Positions 5,250 to 11,401 of a stretch of 11,401 nt of DNA are shown one piece after another (within the stretch, counting starts at the first letter, position 1; each line of letters opens with the position of its first letter). The stretch lies in the NCBI GenBank assembly GCA_903889785.1, contig CAISYT010000114.1, forward strand, positions 1 through 11,401. Reading direction: 5' to 3'. The DNA comes from an uncultured Caulobacterales bacterium. GTDB taxonomy: Bacteria > Pseudomonadota > Alphaproteobacteria > Caulobacterales > Caulobacteraceae. The notes below the pieces were generated by a model. The model was not told where the DNA came from. It ran no database searches and saw nothing but the letters and a program-made list of their open reading frames with translations. A program made the translations under genes and the position numbers.

Positions 5250-6755
5250 ATGCACGACATGCCTGCGGAAGACAGCTCTACCGCTCCGGGCGTCGCCCTG
5301 GGGCTGAAGGACCCGTCGCTGTTGCGCCAAGCTTGCCTGATCGGTGGCGACTGGGTGACGGCGGCGTCCGGCGAAACCATCGTTGTACGCAATCCGGCCA
5401 CGGGCGGGATCGTCGGACACGTACCCTCACTGTCTCGGGCAGAGATCGATGCGGCGGTGAAGGCCGCCCACAAGGCTCAAGCCGGCTGGCGGGCGATGAC
5501 GGCTAAGGAGCGTAGCCTAATCCTGCGCAGGCTGTTCGAGCTGATGATCGCCAATACCGACGATCTGGCGCGCATCCTCACCGCCGAACAGGGCAAACCC
5601 CTGGCAGAGGCGCGGGGCGAGATTGTCTATGCCGCCGCCTTCATCGAATGGTTCGCTGAGGAAGGTAAGCGCGCCTATGGCGATGTGATCCCAACGCCGG
5701 TGAAAGGCCGCCGCGTCATCGTGCAGAAGGAGCCGATCGGGGTGTTCGCGGCCATCACCCCTTGGAATTTTCCAACCGGCATGATCACGCGCAAGGCTGG
5801 CCCCGGCTGGGCCGCCGGTTGTGCTGGTGTGATCCGTCCCGCCGACGAAACGCCATTCTCTGCCCTGGCCCTTGGCGTGCTGGCCGAGCGTGCCGGCATG
5901 CCGCCGGGCGTCTGCAACATCGTCACGGGCGAGCCGTCGGAGAGCGGCAAGGCGCTGTGCGAGAACCCCCTGGTGCGCAAGCTTTCCTTCACCGGCAGCA
6001 CGCGCGTGGGTGCCCTGCTGATGGCCCAGTGCGCCCCGACCATCAAGAAGACCAGCATGGAGCTGGGCGGCAATGCAGCTTTCATAGTGTTCGACGACGC
6101 CGACCTCGACTCCGCCGTTAAGGGCGCAATGGCGTCCAAGTACCGTAACGCCGGCCAAACCTGCGTCTGCGCCAACCGCATGCTGGTGCAGGAGGGGGTC
6201 TACGACGCCTTCGCCGCCAAGTTCACTGCTGCGGTGAAGGGACTTCACGTCGGCAATGGTCTTGATGACGGCGTAACCCAGGGCCCGCTGATCAATCCGG
6301 CCGCCCTAGCCAAGGTAAAAGCCTTTGTGGACGATGCCCGAGCCAAGGGCGCGAAAGTTCTGATTGGCGGATCGCCCGATGCCCTGGGCGGCAATTTCTT
6401 CGAACCCACGGTCTTGAGCGAGGTGCCACGCGAGGCGCGGATGTTCGACGAAGAAATCTTCGGGCCAGTGGCACCGTTGTACAAGTTCAAGAGCGAAGCT
6501 GAGGCCATCGCGCTGGCCAACGACACGCCTTTCGGTCTGGCCTCCTATTTCTACAGCCGCGACATTGGCCGCATCTTCCGCGTCGCCGAGGCGCTGGAGA
6601 CCGGGATGGTCGGCGTCAACGAGAGCCTCATCTCGTCCGAAGCCGTGCCATTCGGCGGGGTAAAGCTCTCTGGCATCGGTCGCGAGGGCGGTCGCTATGG
6701 AATCGAGGAATATCTCGAAATCAAGGCCATTACCCTCGGGGGACTCGACAGCTAA
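5250..6755 (+). CDS. gabD: NAD(P)-dependent succinate-semialdehyde-type dehydrogenase
   Basis: This 501-residue aldehyde dehydrogenase most resembles GabD, which oxidises succinate semialdehyde to succinate in the cytosol. The N-terminus reads LKDPSLLRQACLIGGDWV. Oxyanion-hole Asn173 lies in PWNFP, the general base Glu271 in MELGGN, the nucleophile Cys305 in AGQTCVCANR (with the second Cys of the C-x-C pair), and EEIFGP at 401-406. The length is slightly above the usual 480-490 because of an N-terminal extension. The cofactor region is unusual. The Lys expected in V(L/M)KPA is Arg196 (VIRPADETP), the adjacent PALA segment reads PGWA (185-188), and GSTEVG reads GSTRVG (Arg252). Another semialdehyde substrate is therefore possible. 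The SD is ACGGAG, 8 bases upstream. It lies in the GntR operon and converges tightly with the ThDP gene. Confidence 0.88.
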   Translation: MHDMPAEDSSTAPGVALGLKDPSLLRQACLIGGDWVTAASGETIVVRNPATGGIVGHVPSLSRAEIDAAVKAAHKAQAGWRAMTAKERSLILRRLFELMIANTDDLARILTAEQGKPLAEARGEIVYAAAFIEWFAEEGKRAYGDVIPTPVKGRRVIVQKEPIGVFAAITPWNFPTGMITRKAGPGWAAGCAGVIRPADETPFSALALGVLAERAGMPPGVCNIVTGEPSESGKALCENPLVRKLSFTGSTRVGALLMAQCAPTIKKTSMELGGNAAFIVFDDADLDSAVKGAMASKYRNAGQTCVCANRMLVQEGVYDAFAAKFTAAVKGLHVGNGLDDGVTQGPLINPAALAKVKAFVDDARAKGAKVLIGGSPDALGGNFFEPTVLSEVPREARMFDEEIFGPVAPLYKFKSEAEAIALANDTPFGLASYFYSRDIGRIFRVAEALETGMVGVNESLISSEAVPFGGVKLSGIGREGGRYGIEEYLEIKAITLGGLDS

Positions 6756-6763
6756 GCAAGCCG

Positions 6764-8467
6764 CTATGGCTGAATAACGCCGGTGCCGTGGATGCTTTTC
6801 AGCGTCTTTCCCGGCGATATGTCCTCAAGTGCAACCTTGACATGGATCAAGGCCGGACGGCAGGCGGCGCGGGCTTCCTCATAGGCTGCTGCGAAATCGG
6901 CGGTACGTTCCACGGTCGTAGCCCAGGCACCGAAGGCCCGCGCATAGGCCGCAAAGTCAGGATTAGTCAGGCCAGTCGCGATAATCCGGTCCGGGTAGTC
7001 GCGCTCCTGGTGCATGCGGATGGTTCCATAGGCCCCGTTGTCGACCACCACCGTCACGACGTTGACGCCGTAGCGCATGGCGGTAGCCAGGTCTTGGCCG
7101 CACATCAAGAAATCACCGTCGCCGCAGAAGCAGATCACCTCACGCTCTGGAAAGGCCAGCTTGGCCCCCACCGCCGCAGGTAGGCCGAACCCCATGCCGC
7201 CGCTGATTGGCGCCAGCTGGGTTTGGATCCGGCGGTGCTTATAAAACCGGGCCAGCCAGGCTGCGAAATTACCCGCGCCACTGCAGATGATCGCGTCAGC
7301 GGCCGTCGCACCCGAAAGATAGTTCACGATCTCCGACATATTCACCGGCCCCTCGGCGGGAATAGGCGCGGCAAAGGCCTCATAATCGGCCCGCGCCTCG
7401 GCACGCCAGGCATCGTCAAAGGGCTCTAATTCCAAACTAGTCAGAGCCTGGACAGCCTCGGGCGGTTCAGCAACGGCAGAAATGGCCACGGGCCAGACGC
7501 GACCCAGTTCCTCCGCGCCCGGATGGATGTGCGTCATCAACTGCGCCGTCTCGTTGGGCGTGAACAGGGTGAAGGCCTGGCTGGGGTTCTCGCCAAGGCG
7601 CGCCCCGATCACCAGCAGCATGTCGGCCCGCTTGGTCCAGGCGATCAGTTTTGGATTTGGCCCCAGCGCCAAGTCGCCGACATAGGCGCGGCTGTTATTG
7701 TCGATCGTATCCTTGCGGCGGAACGAGAGGGCCACCGGCAGATTCAGTGCCTCGGCCCAAACGCGCAGCCTGTCGCAGGCGTCCTGCGTCCAACCTATGC
7801 CGCCGAGGATCAGCAGGGGTCGCTTGGCAGCGGCCAGCTTTTGCCGAATCGGCTCCAGAACATGGGTCGGAAAGTCGGCGCGGGCGATATTGAGCGCCAC
7901 GGGCCGGTAGGCCCCACTGTCCTGCTCCAGCACATCTTCTGGCAGGGAGATCACCACCGGCCCCTTGCGACCGGTCTGGGCGGTGATCAGGGCGCGGTTG
8001 ACAAGTTCCACAGTGCGGTCGGCATGGGTGATTTCCAGCGCCAGCTTGGCGATGCCTCCGTACATCTGGCCGTAGTCGATTTCCTGGAACGCCCCCCGGC
8101 CGCGATGGCGGGCGGCGATCTGGCCAACGAATAGCAGCACGGGTGCGCTATCCTGTTCGGCGTTGTGAATACCTATGCTGGCGTGGGTCGCACCGGGACC
8201 GCGCGTGACCATGACCACGCCGGGTCGGCCCGTCAGGCGCGCATGGGCCACGGCCATGTTGGCGGCCGCCGCCTCATGCCGACAGGTGATCACCTCTATC
8301 TGGTCGCGAACGTCGAACAGGGCGTCGATTACCGGCAGGTAGCTCTCGCCAGGAACCAGAAAAACGCGGTTGACGCCGTTCAGGGCTAGGCATTGCACCA
8401 GCGCCTGGGCGGAATTCAGCGACGGCGCAGCAACGTTCGTGGGCTTGCCAGCAAGATCATCGACCAT
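6764..8467 (-). CDS. Thiamine-diphosphate-dependent enzyme, acetolactate synthase-like
   Basis: The 567-residue enzyme has the full acetolactate synthase / 2-oxo acid decarboxylase layout. The N-terminal pyrimidine-binding domain carries the catalytic Glu65 in CRHEAAAANMA. A central domain follows, then the C-terminal diphosphate domain with SGGMGFGLPAAVGAK and the metal motif GDGDF (449-453). That motif ends VVDNGAYG, where the usual Asn-Asn is Asp476-Asn477; the metal-ligand Asn is kept. Such enzymes decarboxylate 2-oxo acids and may ligate the product. No small regulatory subunit gene is nearby, which argues against the biosynthetic IlvB role. The 8467 start is chosen because GAGGGAGA lies about 7 bases upstream and family similarity begins there; the frame extends to 8557 but reads into the divergent promoter region. 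It converges with the dehydrogenase gene, 8 bases apart. The substrate is not predictable. Confidence 0.88.
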   Translation of the reverse strand: MVDDLAGKPTNVAAPSLNSAQALVQCLALNGVNRVFLVPGESYLPVIDALFDVRDQIEVITCRHEAAAANMAVAHARLTGRPGVVMVTRGPGATHASIGIHNAEQDSAPVLLFVGQIAARHRGRGAFQEIDYGQMYGGIAKLALEITHADRTVELVNRALITAQTGRKGPVVISLPEDVLEQDSGAYRPVALNIARADFPTHVLEPIRQKLAAAKRPLLILGGIGWTQDACDRLRVWAEALNLPVALSFRRKDTIDNNSRAYVGDLALGPNPKLIAWTKRADMLLVIGARLGENPSQAFTLFTPNETAQLMTHIHPGAEELGRVWPVAISAVAEPPEAVQALTSLELEPFDDAWRAEARADYEAFAAPIPAEGPVNMSEIVNYLSGATAADAIICSGAGNFAAWLARFYKHRRIQTQLAPISGGMGFGLPAAVGAKLAFPEREVICFCGDGDFLMCGQDLATAMRYGVNVVTVVVDNGAYGTIRMHQERDYPDRIIATGLTNPDFAAYARAFGAWATTVERTADFAAAYEEARAACRPALIHVKVALEDISPGKTLKSIHGTGVIQP

Positions 8468-8570
8468 CCGGTATTCTCCCTCGCACCGTTTTCTGACCGA
8501 GGTCGTATCAGGCCCCGCCCAAGTCGCAAGATCAAGACAGTCGGGCCGTCTTGGCATGGCCCATCGTGGC

Positions 8571-8608
8571 TTGTCCGACCGCCCTCATCCCTCTAGCTTG
8601 CCTCCCAA
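8571..8608 (+). promoter_or_regulatory. Candidate leaderless promoter of the YkgJ-type gene
   Basis: TTGTCC (8571-8576, 4 of 6) and TAGCTT (8594-8599, 3 of 6) are 17 bases apart. The -10 ends 8 bases before the ATG at 8608. No SD-like purines precede the ATG; the upstream bases are CTTGCCTCCCA. This fits initiation at or next to the start codon, but the boxes are weak. Confidence 0.28.
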
Positions 8609-9393
8609 TGACGAACGAGCGTTTATCCCGGGACGAACGCCGCAGGCTACGCCAGGCGGACGCGCCCTACCTGTCCCAAGGCATGACTGCGGGCAACGAT
8701 CCCAGGCCGATGGGTGCCCATCTGCGGCAGATCGTGCGCCTGCTGCAGGACCGCACCAGCCGGTCGCCCTGCTCGGATGCCGTGGGGCACCTGACTACGC
8801 TTTATGACCGCTCGGTTCCGCCGGAACCAAATCTGGCATGCCACAAGGGGTGTTCGTTCTGTTGCTCGCAGGATGTGACCGTGACCGCGCCAGAGGCCTT
8901 CTTCGTCGCCGCCGCGATCCGCAACACGCCGACCTTGATTGCTGCCGTGCTAGAGGCGGACGCAACCCTGCGGAACATGGAAGCCGAAGAGAGGCTGGGC
9001 CGGATTCTCTGCCCGCTGCTGACCGAGCAGATATGCTCGATCTACGCCTCGCGGCCCCTAGCCTGCCATGCGTTCATATCGGTTAAGCTGCAAGCGTGCC
9101 TAGACAGCTTCGTCGACGGAAAGCCACCGCAGATTCCCATGCCCGGTGCCTGGATCAACCTGCTCTATAGCCAGCGCATGATACTCAAGGCCGCCATCCG
9201 CCTGAGCGGGCTAGACGATCAGACCTATGAAATGACCGCAGCCGTCGCCGCCATTCTTCGGCAGGACAATGCTGAGACACGATGGCTCAAAGGAGAACCG
9301 GTGTTCGCCGCGGTGAAACCCGACCCTCCGATCCCGCCGCAATTTGAGACCGGGATCAATGACATGGTGCGCTACATCGCCCCGACGCTTTAG
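8608..9393 (+). CDS. YkgJ-family cysteine-cluster protein
   Basis: The product is 261 residues. It carries the family signature ACHKGCSFCC (Cys78, Cys82, Cys85, Cys86), followed by CPLLTEQICSIYASRPLACHAF (Cys135, Cys143, Cys153). This is the CxxxCxxCC-plus-C-x(7)-C pattern of proteins thought to bind zinc or an iron-sulfur centre. The family has no settled biochemical role. Cys164 is an extra cysteine close to the cluster. An N-terminal Arg-rich helix (RDERRRLRQ) precedes a linker. ATG 8608 was chosen because the similarity-like charged N-terminus begins there. The frame is open back to 8551, but that stretch overlaps the divergent promoter region and encodes an unlikely leader. The stop shares bases with the stop of the convergent EF-hand gene. 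It is divergent from the ThDP-enzyme gene, with 140 bases between the starts. Confidence 0.85.
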   Translation: MTNERLSRDERRRLRQADAPYLSQGMTAGNDPRPMGAHLRQIVRLLQDRTSRSPCSDAVGHLTTLYDRSVPPEPNLACHKGCSFCCSQDVTVTAPEAFFVAAAIRNTPTLIAAVLEADATLRNMEAEERLGRILCPLLTEQICSIYASRPLACHAFISVKLQACLDSFVDGKPPQIPMPGAWINLLYSQRMILKAAIRLSGLDDQTYEMTAAVAAILRQDNAETRWLKGEPVFAAVKPDPPIPPQFETGINDMVRYIAPTL

Positions 9394-10046
9394 AGCGCTC
9401 TGCTGCGGCCTCTGGCCTGACCACCGCCACCTTGGCCGCGCGGCCGCCTTACATCAGCATTGTCGATCATAGGTGTGGGCAGTTCGGCCTTAGCCAATTG
9501 CCCGTCATGATTCTTGTCGAGCCGGATGAAGACATCACGGGCCTTCTGGCGAAACTCCGCGAGGGTGACCTTGCCGTCGAGATCGGCATCGGCCGACCGC
9601 ACCGGTTCTGCATCGTTTAGCAGGCTGTAGGGTGCCGCTCCCTGTAGCCCACCTGGGCCGCCAACCCGCAAGATTTCCGGCACGATCGTGTTTTCGTAGG
9701 CCCTCGTCTCGAACCCGTCGACGATCCCATCGTGGTTGACGTCCAGCACGGCATAGAACCGCGCCGCATCCGCGACCAGTGCGGCGGCATCGACCTGGCC
9801 CGTATCGCCGGGATCGATCCGCGACCACCAAGCCGCCAACGGATATGGCGTACTCGGCGCGGCGCGGTAGGGCTCGCCAGCGGGGCTGATGAACAGCTGT
9901 TGGCGGGGCAGGCCGACGCTCGGCCCGCTAGTGGGGCCACGCCGGTCGGGACGGTCGAAGCCGCGAGGCCCGGGATCGCGCGGTGCGCTGGCGCATGCAC
10001 AGAGGACCAAGGTCAGGCCCATAAGAACAGTCGAGGTCGGCTTCAT
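9390..10046 (-). CDS. EF-hand calcium-binding lipoprotein
   Basis: The 218-residue product is predicted to be an exported lipoprotein. Residues 1-18 form a signal with the lipobox LCAC, lipidated at Cys18, then a Pro/Arg-rich linker. Three canonical EF-hand loops follow: DVNHDGIVDGFE (102-113), DADLDGKVTLAE (153-164) and DKNHDGQLAKAE (177-188). A fourth, degenerate loop begins at Asp78 (DPGDTGQVD). Each canonical loop has acidic or Asn residues at positions 1, 3 and 5, Gly at 6 and Glu at 12, so calcium binding is likely. The last 20 residues are rich in Arg, Gly and Gln. ATG 10046 is chosen over TTG 10052 because GGAAGGG sits 6 bases upstream of the ATG. It lies downstream of efp on the same strand, with a hairpin between them. 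No partner or process can be named. Confidence 0.87.
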   Translation of the reverse strand: MKPTSTVLMGLTLVLCACASAPRDPGPRGFDRPDRRGPTSGPSVGLPRQQLFISPAGEPYRAAPSTPYPLAAWWSRIDPGDTGQVDAAALVADAARFYAVLDVNHDGIVDGFETRAYENTIVPEILRVGGPGGLQGAAPYSLLNDAEPVRSADADLDGKVTLAEFRQKARDVFIRLDKNHDGQLAKAELPTPMIDNADVRRPRGQGGGGQARGRSRAL

Positions 10047-10091
10047 ACGCAACCCTTCCCGGCCCCGACCTGCGAATCTAAGGCTCAGGCT

Positions 10092-10112
10092 TGCGAAGCC
10101 GGAAGCTTCGCA
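10092..10112. terminator. 8-bp perfect hairpin between efp and the EF-hand gene
   Basis: TGCGAAGC (10092-10099) and GCTTCGCA (10105-10112) pair perfectly around the loop CGGAA. The hairpin starts 8 bases after the efp stop in the direction of efp transcription. There is no T tract on the minus-strand side, so it is not a classic intrinsic terminator. It may act as an attenuator or 3'-end stabiliser, or mark the end of a processed transcript. Confidence 0.4.
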
Positions 10113-10119
10113 TCGCCAC

Positions 10120-10689
10120 CTAGTCTTTCGCCCGTTCGACGTAGGAATTGTCTTCGGTCAGAATAATCACCCGCGTACCCGGCGCTATGTAGGGCGGGAC
10201 GGCCGTGCGCACACCGTTCGACAGGATCGCCGGCTTATAGGACGACGAGGCGGTCTGGCCTTTCACCGAGGGTTCGGTTTCCGCGATCTCCAGCACCACG
10301 GTACGCGGCAGCTGAATGGCGATGGCCGTGCCCTCGTGGGTCGACAGCACAACGGTCATGCCGTCCTGCAGATAAGGCGCGGCGTCGCCGATCATCTCCG
10401 GCGTCGCAACTAGCTGATCGAAAGTCTCCGGGTTCATGAAGTGGAACCCTTCGGCGTCGCTATAGAGGAAGGTGTGATTGCGGTCGTCGACGAAGGCGCG
10501 CTCAACCTGTTCGGTGGTGCGGTAACGTTCAGCGATCTTCACCCCGTCGGAAATACGGCGCATGTTGAGCTGGGTTACGGGCGTGCCCTTGCCCGGGTGG
10601 ATGTTCTCGGCGTTCAAGACCACGTAGAGCTTGCCATCGATATCGACGACGGCACCTTTGCGGAGCGAACTGGCGATAACTTTCGTCAT
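10120..10689 (-). CDS. efp: Translation elongation factor P
   Basis: The 189-residue protein has normal EF-P length and three beta-barrel domains (about 1-63, 66-127 and 130-189). It relieves ribosomes stalled at polyproline stretches. The domain I tip loop HPGKGTPVTQLNMRR has Lys34, the residue beta-lysylated by EpmA (after EpmB makes beta-lysine). Its presence, with epmA next door, indicates this modification route rather than the Arg32 rhamnosylation or the unmodified types. The start is well supported by AAGGG 7 bases upstream and the classic MTKVIASSLRKG N-terminus. On the minus strand a TATAGG -10-like box (10720-10725) implies a leader of roughly 20 bases. The C-terminus (TEDNSYVERAKD) is typical. 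Confidence 0.97.
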   Translation of the reverse strand: MTKVIASSLRKGAVVDIDGKLYVVLNAENIHPGKGTPVTQLNMRRISDGVKIAERYRTTEQVERAFVDDRNHTFLYSDAEGFHFMNPETFDQLVATPEMIGDAAPYLQDGMTVVLSTHEGTAIAIQLPRTVVLEIAETEPSVKGQTASSSYKPAILSNGVRTAVPPYIAPGTRVIILTEDNSYVERAKD

Positions 10690-10765
10690 GAATGACCCTT
10701 AAATTCGGATTTGCTTGCTCCTATAGCGGACGGGGCCAAGTTCGCCAGCCCGATCAATCCGCCGG

Positions 10766-11401
10766 ATGCCCGAAACCTTGCCAACAGACCCGCCCTTTCC
10801 CTGGCGTTCTCCGCAAAATCATGCCGACCGCGCGCCGTTCCTGCGGGTGCGCGGCGCCGTAACGCGGGCCCTGCGCAATTGGTTCGAGTGCCAGGGCTTC
10901 ACCGAGGTCGAGACCGCCGCCCTGCAGGTGTCTCCGGGCAATGAGGCGCATCTGCACGCCCTGAACACCCAGCTCATCGGCCCGGACGGGTCGGTCTCAC
11001 CGCTGTACCTGCACACCTCGCCCGAATTTGCGTGCAAGACCCTGCTGGCTGCCGGCGAGACGAAGATTTTCACCCTGGCCAGGGTGTGGCGCGACCGTGA
11101 ACGCGGGCCGTTACATCACCCCGAATTCTCGATGCTGGAATGGTACCGGGCAGGCGAGCCTTATGAGACCCTGATGCAGGATTGCGCCGAAATTCTTGCC
11201 TTGGCGGCGCAGATCGCCGGCACGCGCCAATTCCGCTTTCGCGACCGGGAAGCTGATCCGTTTGCGCCGTTGGAGCGGGTGACGGTTGCTGAAGCTTTCC
11301 AGCGCCATGCCGAAATTGATCTGGCGGCCTGCCAGGCCCGCGACGACCTAGCGTCGGCAGCGCAGGCGGCCGGCGTGCGGGTGGCGGCAGACGACCGCTG
11401 G
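10766..11401 (+). CDS. epmA: EF-P--(R)-beta-lysine ligase EpmA, N-terminal part
   Basis: The frame is open for 212 codons and runs off the right edge, so about two thirds of the usual 320-350 residues are visible. The sequence matches the catalytic core of class II lysyl-tRNA synthetases. Motif 1 is around FTEVETAALQVSPGNEAHLH. The substrate segment is YLHTSPEFACKTLLAAGE. Motif 2 is VWRDRERGPLHHPEFSMLEW, followed by YRAGEPYETL. There is no N-terminal anticodon-binding domain, which separates EpmA (PoxA/GenX) from LysS. EpmA activates (R)-beta-lysine and attaches it to EF-P Lys34. ATG 10766 is the only ATG between the upstream in-frame stop (10724-10726) and the conserved region, though no SD precedes it. 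It is head-to-head with efp, 76 bases apart. epmB may lie beyond the window; it is not seen here. Confidence 0.93.
   Translation, partial: MPETLPTDPPFPWRSPQNHADRAPFLRVRGAVTRALRNWFECQGFTEVETAALQVSPGNEAHLHALNTQLIGPDGSVSPLYLHTSPEFACKTLLAAGETKIFTLARVWRDRERGPLHHPEFSMLEWYRAGEPYETLMQDCAEILALAAQIAGTRQFRFRDREADPFAPLERVTVAEAFQRHAEIDLAACQARDDLASAAQAAGVRVAADDRW

Noticed and set aside
5517..6248. 243-codon minus-strand frame inside the aldehyde dehydrogenase
   Set aside because: It lies wholly opposite a gene with intact catalytic residues and shows no protein-like motif.
7523..8134. 203-codon plus-strand frame inside the ThDP-enzyme gene
   Set aside because: It is the reverse shadow of a well-supported gene and has no recognisable domain.
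6764..8467. Sulfoacetaldehyde acetyltransferase (Xsc) or biosynthetic IlvB for the ThDP gene
   Set aside because: No pta, ilvH/ilvN or sulfonate genes are nearby, and the motifs are of the generic acetolactate-synthase-like type. A specific name is not justified.
8468..8557. 30-residue N-terminal extension of the ThDP enzyme
   Set aside because: The extension covers the divergent promoter region, and the SD GAGGGAGA directly serves the ATG at 8467.
10711..10944. 77-codon plus-strand frame near the right end
   Set aside because: The true gene there is epmA in another frame, open from 10766 to the edge; this frame has no family motif.
1..11401. Mobile element, defence system, CRISPR array or biosynthetic cluster
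   Set aside because: No transposase, integrase, nuclease, repeat-spacer pattern or terminal repeat was seen. The genes are metabolic, regulatory or translational.

Overview
The window is GC-rich, densely coded DNA. SD-led genes, a FadR-type regulator, a lysine-tipped EF-P and EpmA point to a proteobacterium, most likely an alphaproteobacterium (Rhodospirillales or Rhizobiales-like). The lineage is inferred from gene content and protein style only. There are ten coding regions. Two are cut by the window edges: a secreted propeller-like protein at the left (minus strand) and EpmA at the right (plus strand). I see no tRNA, rRNA, CRISPR array, insertion sequence or phage gene. The longest stretch without a gene is about 210 bases (4293-4503).

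Left part (1-4292). A divergent promoter region with a nested inverted repeat (313-346) separates the exported partial protein from a secreted tannase/feruloyl-esterase-family hydrolase. That hydrolase has lost both cysteines of the family's CS-D-HC catalytic motif. After a 111-base spacer holding a GNRA-type hairpin comes a two-gene, ATGA-coupled sulfur unit. It encodes a Gln-type thiol dioxygenase (3-mercaptopropionate dioxygenase-like member of the cysteine dioxygenase family) and a four-domain rhodanese-like protein with only one catalytic cysteine. The dioxygenase gene looks leaderless.

Middle part (4293-8467). A GntR/FadR-family (FCD) regulator is followed 29 bases later by a succinate-semialdehyde-type aldehyde dehydrogenase, probably in one operon. 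A FadR-like half-site pair lies in the proposed promoter and suggests autoregulation. A ThDP-dependent acetolactate-synthase-like enzyme converges on the dehydrogenase with only 8 bases between stop codons. A reasonable but unproven reading is a small catabolic locus: a 2-oxo acid is decarboxylated (or ligated) by the ThDP enzyme and the resulting aldehyde is oxidised by the dehydrogenase under GntR control.

Right part (8608-11401). A YkgJ-type cysteine-cluster protein is transcribed divergently from the ThDP gene and converges, with overlapping stop codons, on an EF-hand lipoprotein. Upstream of the lipoprotein, on the same strand, is elongation factor P (efp). Divergent from efp is epmA, the lysyl-tRNA-synthetase paralogue that beta-lysylates EF-P Lys34. 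The two form a modification-enzyme/substrate pair.

Nothing here is a clearly undescribed system. The most unusual signals are the cysteine-free tannase catalytic motif, the single-cysteine tetra-rhodanese coupled to a Gln-type thiol dioxygenase, and the atypical cofactor-site residues in the aldehyde dehydrogenase.
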